Shown piece after piece: positions 21,105 through 32,424 of a stretch of 64,000 bases of DNA. Both the position numbers and the translations under genes were made by a program. The DNA is from Casuarius casuarius (Eukaryota; Chordata; Aves; Casuariiformes; Casuariidae), in NCBI GenBank assembly GCA_003342895.1, contig PTFA01000043.1, positions 1,317,685 to 1,381,684 of the forward strand, given 5' to 3'. How positions within the stretch are numbered: the first letter of the stretch is position 1; every line of letters begins with the position of its first letter. The notes below the pieces were generated by a model. The model did no database searches. It was not told where the DNA came from and saw only the letters and a list, made by a program, of their open reading frames with translations.

Positions 21105-24100
21105 AACGCAAACAACTCTGAGCTTCAGGTTCAGGGGGAAGAGGACCTTGAAACTGAAGAAAGGTGCATTAAGAAAATTCATCTCTGTTAACTTCTGTCC
21201 CTGTTCCCTCACCTTCCAGGCAGGTGCAAAGGGAGAAACAGAAGGCTGAGACTGCTCTGTAGGTCACTGACCCACCTGACCAAAAAAGCAACCAAGTTTT
21301 TGCTTACTAGTACTTCCCCTTTCTTGCAAATCTGCTTTTCTTTCCTCCACCCCTCTCTAAAGGACCTGAGGGTCATCTTTGGTTAGTTACTACACAGTTT
21401 GTCTCTGTTCAAAGTCAAAGCGTGACCATCTCCCTTGAGAGCAAGTCACTAGTGGAGCATGCCTAACTGATGCCTCCTTCAGGACTGTGTCATCTATTTT
21501 CCGGTATTTCATTTCAAAGCTAAGCATATTCATAGATGCTTTTGGATAATCTGTAGCTTTCTGATGTGGCCTCTTGCATGTGGCTGCCTGTTGTCATGGC
21601 TTTCACCCACCTACCTCACACCAGCTCCTGCCAGCAATGGTCACTGCAGTTACTATTGNATGGTTATTATCAGTATTTGCATGGCCTAGCACTGATGGGT
21701 CCCATAGATGATCTGCATTTCCTTCCTCTATGCATGGTTTATGATGAATATATCAGTCTAATTCACTGAGGCCGAAGCAAGTTTTGGCATGCTGGCTCTT
21801 CTCTAGAGGAAGAGCAGTGCCCATCCTGCCGCCACGAAGGCCAGGAAGAGGCAGAACGGTCATGCAATTGGACATGAGTTTGCCACTTAGGAACCACAAA
21901 ATCCTGATTTCTTTGGTGTCGATATTTGCTAGCTAATTCTGGGCAAAAGCTGAAGGAAGCGGAAAGTCATGTTGTAGAAGGGGGGAGGGGAATTCGGGGG
22001 GTAGACCTGATCTCAGTATAATTCACGGTGTTATGGACTGGAAGAGTAATTCTTGTGAAATTGAGCACAATGAAGTATTTAATACATTTTCTCTATTATT
22101 AAGCTCCCTTCATATATGATTACTTTGATTTCAGCAGGTTTGGTATTTGATTGCTAGTAGAGAAAATATCTAATCTCATNCTGTCTAGAGAACCTCTAAC
22201 TAATACTAAAAAAGAGCTTTTTTTAAATGAAAATAAGTAGTTGTGCAGCCATTCCAAACTGTAGCTCATTTTCAGCTATTATGAAGAGTCAGATGNAAAG
22301 AATAGTATAGCTATACAATAGTACAGTCACAGCAGCAGGGCAGGTTTTTGAGCAGCCTCCTCTTAGTTTTCTTTTGCTCTAGAGATCCCCCCTCTTGTTT
22401 TAGGCCTTTGTGAGTGGGCACTGAAAAAGAAGCCAGTGAGGTAGAAGNGTCTAATGACAGCACAGTTGTCATTAATCCATTTCCTTCATTCTGGCCATCA
22501 GACTGCTCTGGAAGCAGTCAAGAGTCTCTACGAAATCAGATGGGCCTAGAACCAGCTAAATAGTCAGGCTCTGCCAGGTGACTGAAGGTGTTTCTCAGCT
22601 CCATATCCCAAATGCAAAGTAACCACATGAATAAAATCTGCAATTTCATGCAATGAAAACCACTAAAAGAGAGTGGGAGGAAAGTATCAGCTCTAGACAC
22701 AGATCAACGGAGGCTGGGGCCACCTAACACACTGTACAGGGGCTCCAGTCACTGGAGAGAAGCAGTTTTAATATTACTTCTGAGACTGTACAATTCCTCA
22801 TACACCCGCATCTCCAGAATTATGTTGAAGCTACACTTGAATGTACAATATTTGCATTCCCACTTGCTAATTCATGTTGCTTGTTCTTTCCAATCTTAAC
22901 ATCACAGCACAAATCCTTTCATGCTCTATTTCCTATGCAGCGCAGCCTCCTGGTTTTGTAGGCAACGTTCTTCTTTCCATCAGCTCTAACTTTCTCTCAC
23001 CCCCCATCCCCTCCTCCATAGAAGCTATGCAAACAGGAAGCAAGGGGATTTTTTTAAATAGCTTTCTTACCTTACAAGCTAATGAAAAGGTGCTAGTAAC
23101 TTCTCTTCCTCTTCTCAGGCCTGATTCAAAGCCAGTGGAAGCTGTTACATTCACACAGCTGTGGACAAAACTTCTTCTGACAGGCAGATTGCTGATGGAA
23201 ACTTAAGGCATCACTGTGAAAATACTGAGTCAGTCAAGGAAGATGAGAGACATACGCTGAGTGAGGGCACCCTTATACCTTTGTGGATGGAGTCAGTGAA
23301 GAGGAGGTAAAGATACGTCCTGAAGGTAATAGGGGAGCAACGAAAGGTTCATGAGGAAAGTTGAAGGAAAGCAAGGTCCTGAAGGGAAGCAAAGACTTTG
23401 CAGAGTACTTTTTCAATACGTACAGTGTCCAAGAAAAGCCTCTTAATTCCTTTGGCTTTGGGACCAGATGACACTTTCTGTAGCTGCCATGCAGGTCCAT
23501 ATTCCAAGAAGGTACAGCCAGAAGTCAGAGTCCCAGGTGTCTTTCACGATACCTCATGCTGTGCATATTAAGGGTAAATTAGTTCCTAAAATGAATGGAG
23601 AATGTGTAAATATTGACCAAAAAGTGAGTATGCAGGGAGAAGCATTTCTCTGAAAAGGCTGGCAGCGTTCTGTGCGTATTCATAATCAGATTGAATTTTT
23701 CAGGCAGGACAAGAGAATGAGTCAGAGTAAAACACTAAGTGAATAGATTAGGAGTTGGACTTAACTGAAGCAGAGAAACTGCCAGTTGTGTGTAATAGCC
23801 CAGAGAAAGGTTTGTAGATAAGGAAAGCTGGACCATGCGTGATACCAAAAGTCTCTGCAGCAGAGAGAAGAGGGGAACAGGACAGATATAGGAGAAATTT
23901 CTTAGAAGCATTTTGGGTTTTGAGACCACAAACTGAAGGGAGTTGAAACCTAACCTAAATCAGCACACCTGTGTGCGTAAAAAATTGTCAGCTGCCCCCA
24001 ATGTATGCTGACCAAAATAACAAACAAAAAGCTAAATGAGTGGGTGTCTGTGATGTTGACTAAGAAGTGGTAGATCTGACACCTCTTGTGTAGGTAGACT

Positions 24101-24615
24101 CTGGTTTAAGGTCTGATGTGGTCCTGAGCGAGTCATGCTGACTGAAGGCTCAGTCATCAGTTTTGTATCTGCTGACTTTATACTAAGAAATGATTTTGGG
24201 ATGTTTGCTAGTTCTACAGCATCAAAGACAGCATTTCTTACATATACATCCTAGAGAATGCTGCAGGAGGAAACAGGCTGTTGGACCATCTCTAACAACA
24301 AATCTTGGACATGTTTCTGTGCTGTATGAGTTACATAACAGTGATTCTCAAGATGTCAACAGTACCATAGCGCTTTAGATCATGCTCTTGTCTGTGTGCA
24401 CAGATGCATGCAATGAATGCTCTGAAATATCCCCTCTTATTCCCTCAGTGGTTGCTTTCCACTCATATAGAAAACCATACAGTTATTCCTCTTGGCCTTA
24501 GGGCAAAAAGTTTTAGTTCTTTTTAATCTCTGTATGAAGATATCCTTCCTAAGTATGTCAGGAGACAGCAGCAATGCATTTTTTGGAGGCATTTAATTAA
24601 AAACTCTTTATGAAC
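21105..24615. other. Non-coding DNA
   Basis: No supported exon. Small symmetric elements are GTATAGCTATAC (22,305-22,316), GACTGCT/AGCAGTC with a 5-base loop near 22,501, and TGACTGA/TCAGTCA with a 4-base loop (24,139-24,156). A 110-codon plus frame (22,874-23,206) has no domain or splice sites. A very decayed SINE-like piece near 22,570-22,630 is too weak to call. Confidence 0.45.
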
Positions 24616-24620
24616 TTCAC

Positions 24621-24653
24621 TTTTTTTTGGGGGGGGGGGGGCAAAGGGGGAAG
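24621..24653 (+). repeat. T8-G13 homopolymer junction
   Basis: Eight T are followed directly by thirteen G (24,629-24,641), then CAAA and five more G. Long G runs are rare in vertebrate DNA, can form G-quadruplex structures and are error-prone in sequencing, so the length may be inexact. Confidence 0.85.
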
Positions 24654-25164
24654 AAAATATTGTTCAAGTCCACTTTATGGTTTATGCTTGTTAGCTGACA
24701 TGTAAGTGACATTGATATATGAGAAGTGGAACTAGTAAGCATTAGCAGAAGTGCATGCCTTAAATGACCACTCATTTTTTCTGTCTTATCTCCTTTGTGC
24801 TCAGAAANAGCTTAAAGAAAGGTGTGATAGGACTCGGTTCTGTTTTGTGTCTAAATTCCTGCTGACTTGTGCTGTACTTGGTGAAGGTGCAGAACAATTG
24901 GCTCAGTCATGCAGGAATAGATGTTGTATCTGTAACCTGTGCCACATACAGAGAAACTTAGCTTTGAAAACGACTCCCTGTTGCTGTACATCTGTTTTGG
25001 AAAAAATGACAGGCCGAGGTGCAAGTCTAGGACTCAGCCACCCAAATGTCACTCTAGATGCTGCAGGGTATCTCCCCTGGCATCCAGCTGCCACTTCAGA
25101 TCAGTGCAGCTCTTCTGCAAGTCCTGTGCTACATCCACTGACCTGTTCTGGACCTCTCCTGCTT

Positions 25165-25325
25165 TTAAGCAATTGAATCCTGCCTTCGGGTTCAATTTCT
25201 GGCTCTGCCACAGGTTCATCCGACTTTTTTAAGCAAATCTCTTGATCCCTTTGCAAGATAGGGATAATAATCCTTTTTATTTAAAGAGCAGGATGCTCAA
25301 GAGAAGAACAGCAGTTACTATGTGT
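25165..25325 (+). repeat. MIR-type SINE fragment
   Basis: The order CTTCGGGTTCAATTTCTGGC, then TCTGCCACAG, then AAGCAAATCTCTTGATCCCT, then GATAGGGATAATAATCC follows the MIR body (GGGTTCAAATCCCAGCTCTG, then GCAAGTTACTTAACCTCTC, then AATGGGGATAATAATAG). This is the best-preserved MIR-like copy in the window. Confidence 0.75.
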
Positions 25326-25329
25326 GTGT

Positions 25330-25750
25330 ATATAGATCCTAACACAACAGGACCTCAATCTTAACTGATCCTCATGCGCTGGACTGTTGATATTTCTGTT
25401 TCATGTCTCTCTCCCTCCAAGCTGTCTGCATACTCCAGCCAAGAGAAGACAGCCCAGGGGTATTTCAGGGTCAGAGACTGGGTACTTCAAAGCGTTACTT
25501 TTGCTTCGGGCTAAGAAATTTTCCCACTCTGGGACAAATGATTTGCTTATATGCTTCGTCCGCTTTCAAGCTTAGTCTTTAATCTTGAATGTGAATGGGC
25601 AAGTATTAATTTGCATTTTGAAAGTTTTNCCAAGCAAACCTAGAGAGGGTTGTTCCCTTCTGTGTAAATACCCTTTGCTAACACTTNCAGTTAATAGCAA
25701 ATTTGTGTCTCCACACATGCAAGTGCTTCATCCATCTCTGTTTTCTTGCC
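25330..25750. other. Non-coding DNA
   Basis: Nothing is recognised. The 109-codon plus frame spanning 25,585-25,914 contains two Ns and overlaps the better-looking short frame at 25,758-25,847 in another phase. Confidence 0.4.
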
Positions 25751-25757
25751 CCCAAAG

Positions 25758-25847
25758 TACTTACCAATTCAGCTCAATGAGAAAGTCTGTGGTCTCAAGC
25801 AGGAGGATCCCATTCTGCTGCTGGACAGCCCCTACAAGCAGTGGTGA
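25758..25847 (+). CDS. Candidate terminal coding exon, unknown product
   Basis: After a pyrimidine-rich acceptor-like run (CTCTGTTTTCTTGCCCCCAAAG), one frame is open for 29 codons and ends in TGA at 25,845-25,847. Its residues read as ordinary protein, beginning YLPIQLNEKVCGLKQEDPIL and finishing LLLDSPYKQW. About two thirds of third codon positions are G or C although the flanks are AT-rich, which is the pattern of real exons. The frame has no methionine start and is stopped by TAG a short way upstream, so it can only be a spliced exon. No family is recognised and no partner exon is identified. The acceptor ends AAAG, which is not the preferred CAG. Chance is a serious alternative. Confidence 0.2.
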   Translation, partial: YLPIQLNEKVCGLKQEDPILLLDSPYKQW

Positions 25848-25919
25848 TTATAGCTATACCAAACGTACTGAGATCATCGCCAAGACGTGGTGGGAAGGGT
25901 GTATTCCTTCATAGCTTAT

Positions 25920-28900
25920 GCAGCTGTTTTACTTTTTAATTATTATTTTTTTTAATTGCTGACCTTTACACCTATCACCTCCTGCTCTCTGAAGGAATGG
26001 CATTTGCATACTAAGTGGAATACAGTATACAGCCATATTTTATTCTCTTTAGGAAAAAACTGAGGGACTCGATTGTCCTATCGTTTAGGTTAAAATACTT
26101 TCTACATAATCCTCTTCTGGTGAATGATGCAGGCTTTTGCCTTATCTGTAGAGGAATTTGAGATAACATACTGACTCCTGGAACAACATTAACAGAAGTC
26201 CTATTTGTGCATCTGTGGTAAGGGCTAGGTCAAATCACACCAGTGCTCATAAATGATGACTGCACTAGTTTTCCCCTTCCACGTTTCTGTCACTAACTCA
26301 GAATTATACAGCACTTGATCTTCTCTTATATAGTACTTAAAATATTTTGTTCACTTACCNAATGCTTTGATTAAGTATTTATGGTCTGGACTCTTTAATG
26401 GGTCTTGGAATACTATAGGTTCTCCCAAACCTCCTTTCAAAAGTCTTTTTTCTGAAAGCACATTTATGGGGTTTTTCCTCCTTCATTCTGTTCTCCAGAG
26501 TACATCTTCACACAGTCACCTGCGCTTCTTTAATCAATAGTGGTGCTTAGAATTTGATCATAATGACTTATATTTTGTGTGGGAGCACACAGCATGTGTT
26601 GCTTCCACTCTCCAATATCACTTAATTCCTCATGGAAGCATTCCAGGGAAACTTTTCAGGAGGTTCTTTTAATAACCTCCTTATCCCACGTTTNTCGGAT
26701 GCTAAGCACTGAATATAGAAAATATTCTTTGATGTACTTTATGAAGGTCTATTTGAATAAAACATTTCTGCTCTTTATCACCTCTACTTGTACCTTTCTG
26801 TTAAGGAAGTACCTCTTGACCTCTTTTTGTAGTCAGCTGGCTAACAGACAAGGTTTTTTTAATGTGCATTCTCCTTCCTTAATTGTATCACTGCTTCTCA
26901 TACAGAGTAACAAGAAATCCAAAACCAGCCTCACAGATCCTCAACCAAACTTTTGCAGTAGTTTGGACAAACCACCTTTTCTTTGACAGATATTTTTGCA
27001 AACTCCTGGAGAGGGGAGGAGGCTGACTGCAATGCAAGCATGCAGAGCTTGGGTGGAGAGCGCAGTTCAGGGACTAGAGCCCGCAGTACATAGAATTTTG
27101 TGCCTTGCAAATCACTGAGCTGTAGCCAGTGCAGGACAGGAGATCTTTACCCCAGTCTGATCTCTCTGGAAACGACTCCATTTAAAAAATGAGCTGGGAC
27201 AGGTTTNGTCTAGTGGAAGGTTAAATTGTACTATTGAAAATGGACAAACCAAAACTCAGTTGCCAAATTTGGTTGGAGCAATGAGCCAGGGGTTTGAAGG
27301 TCCTTTCTGCATGGAAAAGACAGTTCAACATATGGAAGCTTTTACTGTTGTAACTGTGGAGCAGATAAAAAAGGAGGATTAGTCTCTACCACTTTTTCTC
27401 CTCTCAAAAAATCAAGGTNGGGAGAGGAATCATCTCCTTAAAAACTCACCGTCATGGGCAAATTCCAGTTCAGGAAACCTGTCTCACGTCTCAGAGTGCT
27501 GGGCTGCTCCTTCCAGCCTTTCCACAAGCAGCAGTCCTTCCACGGAGGCTGAAGCGACTGGCTGTGGTATAGCGCTACACAAACGCGATTGCTTTGTGGA
27601 GCATCAAGAATGACGACTTGCCACTCACAAGCAACCTGCTGGAAAACAGAATTTTTCATGGCATCATTTGTAGTTTACAATTTAACACAAAACCTGTTAA
27701 GGCACAAAAGCCGTCTGTTATAGTCCAGAAACACTGTGCACAGCAACTTTTAGTGTTTATTTATGAAAACAATACTGTGTGGTTCCAGTGGGAACTGATC
27801 AAGTTGCATAAAAGATTTAAGAGTCCATTCTGTAGCTGCAATAATGCTTTTAGCACTTTCTCAGATCCTTCTCTATATTCCTACATAGTGTCTTGTGCTA
27901 GTTTATCTTTGCACCATAAAGCATTTTATGCCTTCAGTATTTTGGAAGTGGTATCATGATAAAACAGAGTTAAACCACAAAATAATACACACTTTCTGTT
28001 TAGAAGAGTGTGAAATCTGTTTTGACAGAAACTAACTACATGTGAAACTATTGACAGGGTATTGGTAATACCCCAGAATATCGCTCTGAAAGTGATGGCA
28101 AGCTCTTGTTAACCAATAATNAATTTTTAACATAACTCTATTGAAAAAGTCATCTTTGAAAAATGATGTTCAAGAAAAAGAAATATACTAAGATTCCTCT
28201 CTAAGACTTTAAGCAATTTATTTTCTAAATTTAATCAAGAGTTTTTGAAGCTTTTTTTTAAATGAAAGCCAAGTTTTCCACAAAAGAATGATCCTTAAAA
28301 ACAACAGCTTTCCTGAGCCATGCCCTGGGTTTTCTTAACTTTCAGCAAGTAAATCTGCTAAAATTAACAATTCCAGTTCACCATTTAATATACTAACAAC
28401 AGAAGCAGGGTGATGCTGTCCTGAGTTAATGTCAGCAGTGTGTGTCAGAAGGGTGCGCGGTCTCACACAGGGCAATTTAAACATACTGCTCCTGTAAAGA
28501 GAATTCAGGTATCGTAGCTGGAGCGAAGCATTAACATCAATACCCATCCTTTAAGAGGTATATGAGAAATAACTCCCTCTGCAGTGCTCAGGAGAAATTA
28601 ATTCCATTTAGGACTACATAAATTTTCAGTTTGTTAATTAGGTTGAGAGAAAAATAGCATTAGGAACTTTCACTGGAGTTTCTATTAGCTTCAAAANTGC
28701 AAAGGAATTGAAAGAGAATTTCTGTTATTTAGTAGCTTTGGCAATCAGCTCTGCTCCCAAACCAGAGCCCCAGAGCAGTGAAATCTTCATTTAGACAAGT
28801 GTTCCCATTTCGCTCTAGTATTAACTTCCTTACCTATCATTACTTCTTGAAGACAAACATTTTGTAAAATGCTTCTCTGAATATACAATACAGCATCATT

Positions 28901-29095
28901 CTGAAATCTGTCATCTTAGGAAGCATTAGCCAGATTAGATATACTCAGCCTGGACATGCCAGGTCATATTTAGGAATTAGCCCAGAGAAATGGCAAGTGG
29001 CTGGAGACCCTTCTGAAAATGTCAGGTCCCCCTCAGAAGTGACTCAGGTATGCTGAGATCACGACCTGTGACCACTAGCATTGGTGGTACCCTGG
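25920..29095. other. Non-coding DNA
   Basis: No supported exon. A 135-codon plus frame at 26,579-26,986 is rich in leucine, serine and phenylalanine and carries an N; it has no domain. GGGTATT/AATACCC with a 3-base loop lies at 28,057-28,073. The rest is AT-rich. Confidence 0.45.
27196..27235 (+). repeat. Possible CR1 LINE tail fragment
   Basis: GACAGGTTT, one N, then GTCTAGTGGAAGGTT resembles the CR1 3' region GGTTTAGTCTAGTGGAAGGTG of birds. It is short, so the call is weak. Confidence 0.3.
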
Positions 29096-29103
29096 GTAGT
29101 GCT

Positions 29104-29156
29104 AACTGTTAACAGGATCACCAACTGCTAATAACTGNTGAGATTCACTGAATCTC
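29104..29156. promoter_or_regulatory. MYB-type AACTG cluster beside a 17-bp palindrome
   Basis: TAACTGTT, CAACTGC and TAACTG occur within about 35 bases, three MYB-like YAACTG words. They are followed by the perfect palindrome GAGATTCA, C, TGAATCTC (29,140-29,156). The 8-1-8 palindrome alone is compatible with chance. Confidence 0.3.
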
Positions 29157-29159
29157 ACT

Positions 29160-30045
29160 GAAAAATGACAGACTTCAGGAGTGTGGAAGGACACTCAGGA
29201 TTTCTTTTTTTTAATAATGCAGAGGGGAGCTGAGTCTAAATCTGAAACTGGCTTTGTATCACAAAAGTTTTGTCAGCTTCAAAAGAGGGAGATTAATCGT
29301 CCCAAAACCCCAGACTGGTGCTTTAGGCACTCAAACAGGAGAGTGAAGCCTTGAAAGCTGTCTTTGAACTCTCAGCCGAGGATCCTGATTACTTTAGTGC
29401 CTCTCTGATTTGCATGTGNGTGTGTATAAATTGCTAAAGGTCTCCATCTCAGCCTGAGGTTGAATTGGGATGCATCTTAATCCTCAAGCTTTCAGAGGTG
29501 AAAATACTTTTTCCTCATCTAGTTCTACCTGGAAGGTGAAGGACTTGGACCGCTTTTGAATGGTGGAATGGTGAATTAGTGAATGAACCAGTTTTGAACC
29601 ATGAATTCCTACCTCAATGCCTGGTTGGTGCAGGAAAAGAGTCCTCACCTTGTAATTCTGATCCAGTAACTAACACAACTGGTAAATGGCTTTGACATGC
29701 TGCAAGTGCCTAAAATATCAGAACATATAGGAGACATATCCTTTATTTATGAATAGTTATATCTGCTCTTAAAAAGGTTAATTCCAGATCNGGGTGAATG
29801 ACCTTGTCCAACATACTAACCACATAATATGTGAACAGAAATTTGGATGAGGCATCAGCTGTCTTATACGTGACTGTGATCAGTCATAGAGCTGGTACCT
29901 AGATTTCTTCTCTCAACATGTTTCTGTAGGCAGATACCCTCTTTCTGAGGTTTCTACTCCTAGAAGCCCAACTTTAGGGGTTTAAGTGTTTGTAGTAAAT
30001 TAGCAAAGCAGTAGCTTGTCTCAGATGTAGTCTGAGAAATGAAAA
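29160..30045. other. Non-coding DNA
   Basis: Nothing is recognised apart from short A/T tracts. No splice-bounded open frame was found. Confidence 0.45.
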
Positions 30046-30049
30046 GTAA

Positions 30050-30540
30050 CGTCGGTCTTGGTGTAACCCCTGCAGGCTCTCCGCTTGCTGGCGGTTGAAA
30101 GCTAGCTGCTGTCAGCTTTGCTGGTGATCACAGGCAGGTCTCCGAGCTTTCAGACCAGGCTCGTTCTAACGCGGGCATTCTCAAACCAGAGCAGGGAGGA
30201 TTTATCTGGGGCAGGCACGAGAAGCAGGGCCCTTCAGAAGACCTTCCACATCAGGCTATNTTGCCAAGGGTCAGCACAAGCTGGGCTTGATAAACCCACA
30301 CGGGCTGTTATCAGGAAAGCGGTCCTGGTGCAATTGTACCTGCCACCTTCCTTGGGGGAACAGAAGGCAGCAGAGGGGGAAAGTCAGTGTGTGGATACAA
30401 GAAGTCTGAGAGCTGCTGGTCTGATCTCAGGATACAATTTCCCTCTTCTGCAGCTTTCTCTGAGTGGGTGTTGTAAGAGGGGTCACTGGCACTACGAGTA
30501 TCCTGGAACAGCCTCACTTACAGCATGAGGCAGTCACAAC
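30050..30540. other. GC-richer block with an unsupported 136-codon frame
   Basis: GC content rises here without many CpG. The plus strand is open from 30,118 to 30,528 with a methionine start, and a minus frame overlaps it. The predicted protein has no recognised motif, signal peptide or membrane segment, and one codon contains an N. No RNA polymerase or splice signals frame it. I treat it as non-coding, possibly a decayed repeat or an untranslated exon. Confidence 0.3.
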
Positions 30541-30839
30541 CNCAGGATGTGCAACACAACTACACGGTATATGCCTCAACACACTTCAGGAGTCAGCTCC
30601 GTGGTGGGTGCAAATAGCCTCTAGCTATACTTAGTTTCCTTTTGGTTTTAGCCCCTGCTTGTCATCTGCAGCACATATTGAAGGGAACAGTGTGCACCTC
30701 ATTATTTAGACTTACCGTTCTATTTGCAGCATTTCAGAGCAAAGTGGAAAGGTTTAATAACCCTCCCCCTGCCAACTAAGGGCTGGGGAAATCAGTNGGA
30801 ACCCACAGCCCCGCTGTTTGCTTCCCCTGGCGGCAGGGT

Positions 30840-31110
30840 TTGCTTTAGCTGTCGTCTGCCAGGATATTGCTTTGTGTTCTGCGAGGCGTTCTCTGCAGTC
30901 ACTTGATGATTTTGTGTATAGAGCCGGCATCTGATCAGATTTTTAACCTGGGGGAGAGAAGCAAAGCAGAATTCTGGTGAGTTAAATTACCTTCTGCTGC
31001 ATACAATCATCTGGCATAACACAGCTCGGCAATAACATTCATGTTGCCATTAATAGAAAACAGTTTGCATTGCACTCCAGAGATTTTTTTTTTCTTTTTC
31101 CTTTTGGTAT
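30840..31110. promoter_or_regulatory. Candidate conserved non-coding element
   Basis: This is a complex, non-repetitive stretch with CATTAATAG, TTGCATTGCA, ATGTTGCCATTAAT and AGATTTTTAACC-type words, ending at a T-rich tract near 31,083. Its texture matches vertebrate conserved non-coding DNA. Conservation was not tested. Confidence 0.2.
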
Positions 31111-31319
31111 GGAAGTGATCTGTTCAGATTGGAGCTGCCTGAACAAAGCCTNGGGGCTCAGACACCACCAGCAGCATCTCTCTAAATATCTCTGCCTTAT
31201 TGTCTAATCTCTACATCAAGTTGAAAGAAATGTGCCAACTACAGAAGCTATAGGGCTCTGTATATACAAACACACACACTTAGGCTGAGTGGCCTTATGG
31301 GGCAACATGAGTTATTTGC

Positions 31320-31340
31320 TGATTTACCTCAAGTAAATCA
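31320..31340. repeat. Hairpin 8-5-8
   Basis: TGATTTAC, loop CTCAA, then the exact reverse complement GTAAATCA. It is near the length expected by chance in a window of this size. Confidence 0.8.
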
Positions 31341-31344
31341 TGAT

Positions 31345-32035
31345 AATACTTCAGCAGAATTGTCTTGGCTTCAGCAAAACGTGTCAAAGCCTAGCATGCT
31401 TTTAAACAGAACACTTAATCCATGCCTCGCTCTCTCATAACAAAGAAAAACGTGACTATACGCTACACTGGTAAAAGTCTGAAAATCTTGATAAAACACT
31501 TTCTGGGTGACGGGAAGAGTGGGGTGTTTTCTAGCAAGCTCAAAGACCTCTTAAGTTTTCTAAATAAAAAAGAAATAATGCTTGTCTTGGAAACTTTTGT
31601 TCATCTTGAAAAATAAATGAAAATGTTTGAAAAGTAATAAAGACAGAAGACCAGAATTAACAGTTCCTCCTATGTAGACTGCTTCCATCATACTGACAGG
31701 TGCCTGTGGACCTCAGAGATAAGGATGGCTAAAACCTTGACAGCAGACTAAAAGATGATCAAGTTGGTAGGCAGCCTGGCTCTGCTGGAAGCGTGAGCGG
31801 AGCTTGCGGAGGCTGGACCCTGGCGGATACAAGGAGACTGGGGAAGGCTTGCAGGGACCCAGGGGACCTAGGCTGTAAGCTGTGCAGTCTCTTAGGAAGA
31901 AACCTAAAAATATGTGTAAGCAAATCCTGTGTTGTTGGTTGATTAAAGCTCACTGCAAGAATCACTTCCTTTTTTAGGGGCAGTGCTACAACAGTTGTAT
32001 CCATATTTCTTGTGGGCTAGTGCTGATAAGGACAC
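31345..32035. other. Non-coding DNA
   Basis: A GC-rich patch at about 31,770-31,880 falls inside an 81-codon minus frame with no recognised content. The rest is AT-rich. Confidence 0.45.
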
Positions 32036-32039
32036 TGGT

Positions 32040-32420
32040 AATGTAAAAGGATTGCTGGAGGACAGAGAACTAATTTCAGCAGGGCAGTACCGGAGGTGCT
32101 ACATTATTTTACAACCTTACTCCCTACAAAGTTCAAGGCATAGTAATTCCCCCAAGCTAAAGGATAGCACCCCTTGAGTCATTTTATAAATGTTCCTGTA
32201 TTGTTTAATGATGGGTTGCATATCTTAAGGCTATCTGCTCTGTTAAAATTAGCAACTGTGCCTTGTGATGGAAGAAGTCTTCCTGTTTTTTCGACGGAGG
32301 TCAATCATTCACAAACCAAGAAGGGATGCTGCCGCCAGCCCTTAATTGAATTTTATGGCATTCAGAATGATAATGCATGAGTCTACTCTCCAAATCAGGA
32401 ATGAGGAATTATTACACAGA
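32040..32420. promoter_or_regulatory. Candidate conserved non-coding element
   Basis: Non-repetitive sequence with several factor-like words packed together: TGAGTCATTTTATAA, GTTTAATGATGGG, GGAGGTCAATCATTCAC (AGGTCA half-site), CCCTTAATTGAATTTTATGG and GAATGATAATGCATGAG. The 64- and 68-codon frames across it have no splice boundaries. Enhancer-like by texture only. Confidence 0.25.
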
Positions 32421-32424
32421 GGGA

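Noticed and set aside
24751..25176. 141-codon plus-strand frame
   Set aside because: Rich in cysteine, leucine and serine without any domain, with an N near the start, and overlapped by other frames; best read as chance.
25180..25210. tRNA-like GGGTTCAATTTC word
   Set aside because: It belongs to a MIR-type SINE whose head is tRNA-derived; there is no cloverleaf.
30118..30528. 136-codon plus-strand frame with a methionine start
   Set aside because: No recognised motif, contains an N, overlaps a minus frame, and has no splice or promoter support.
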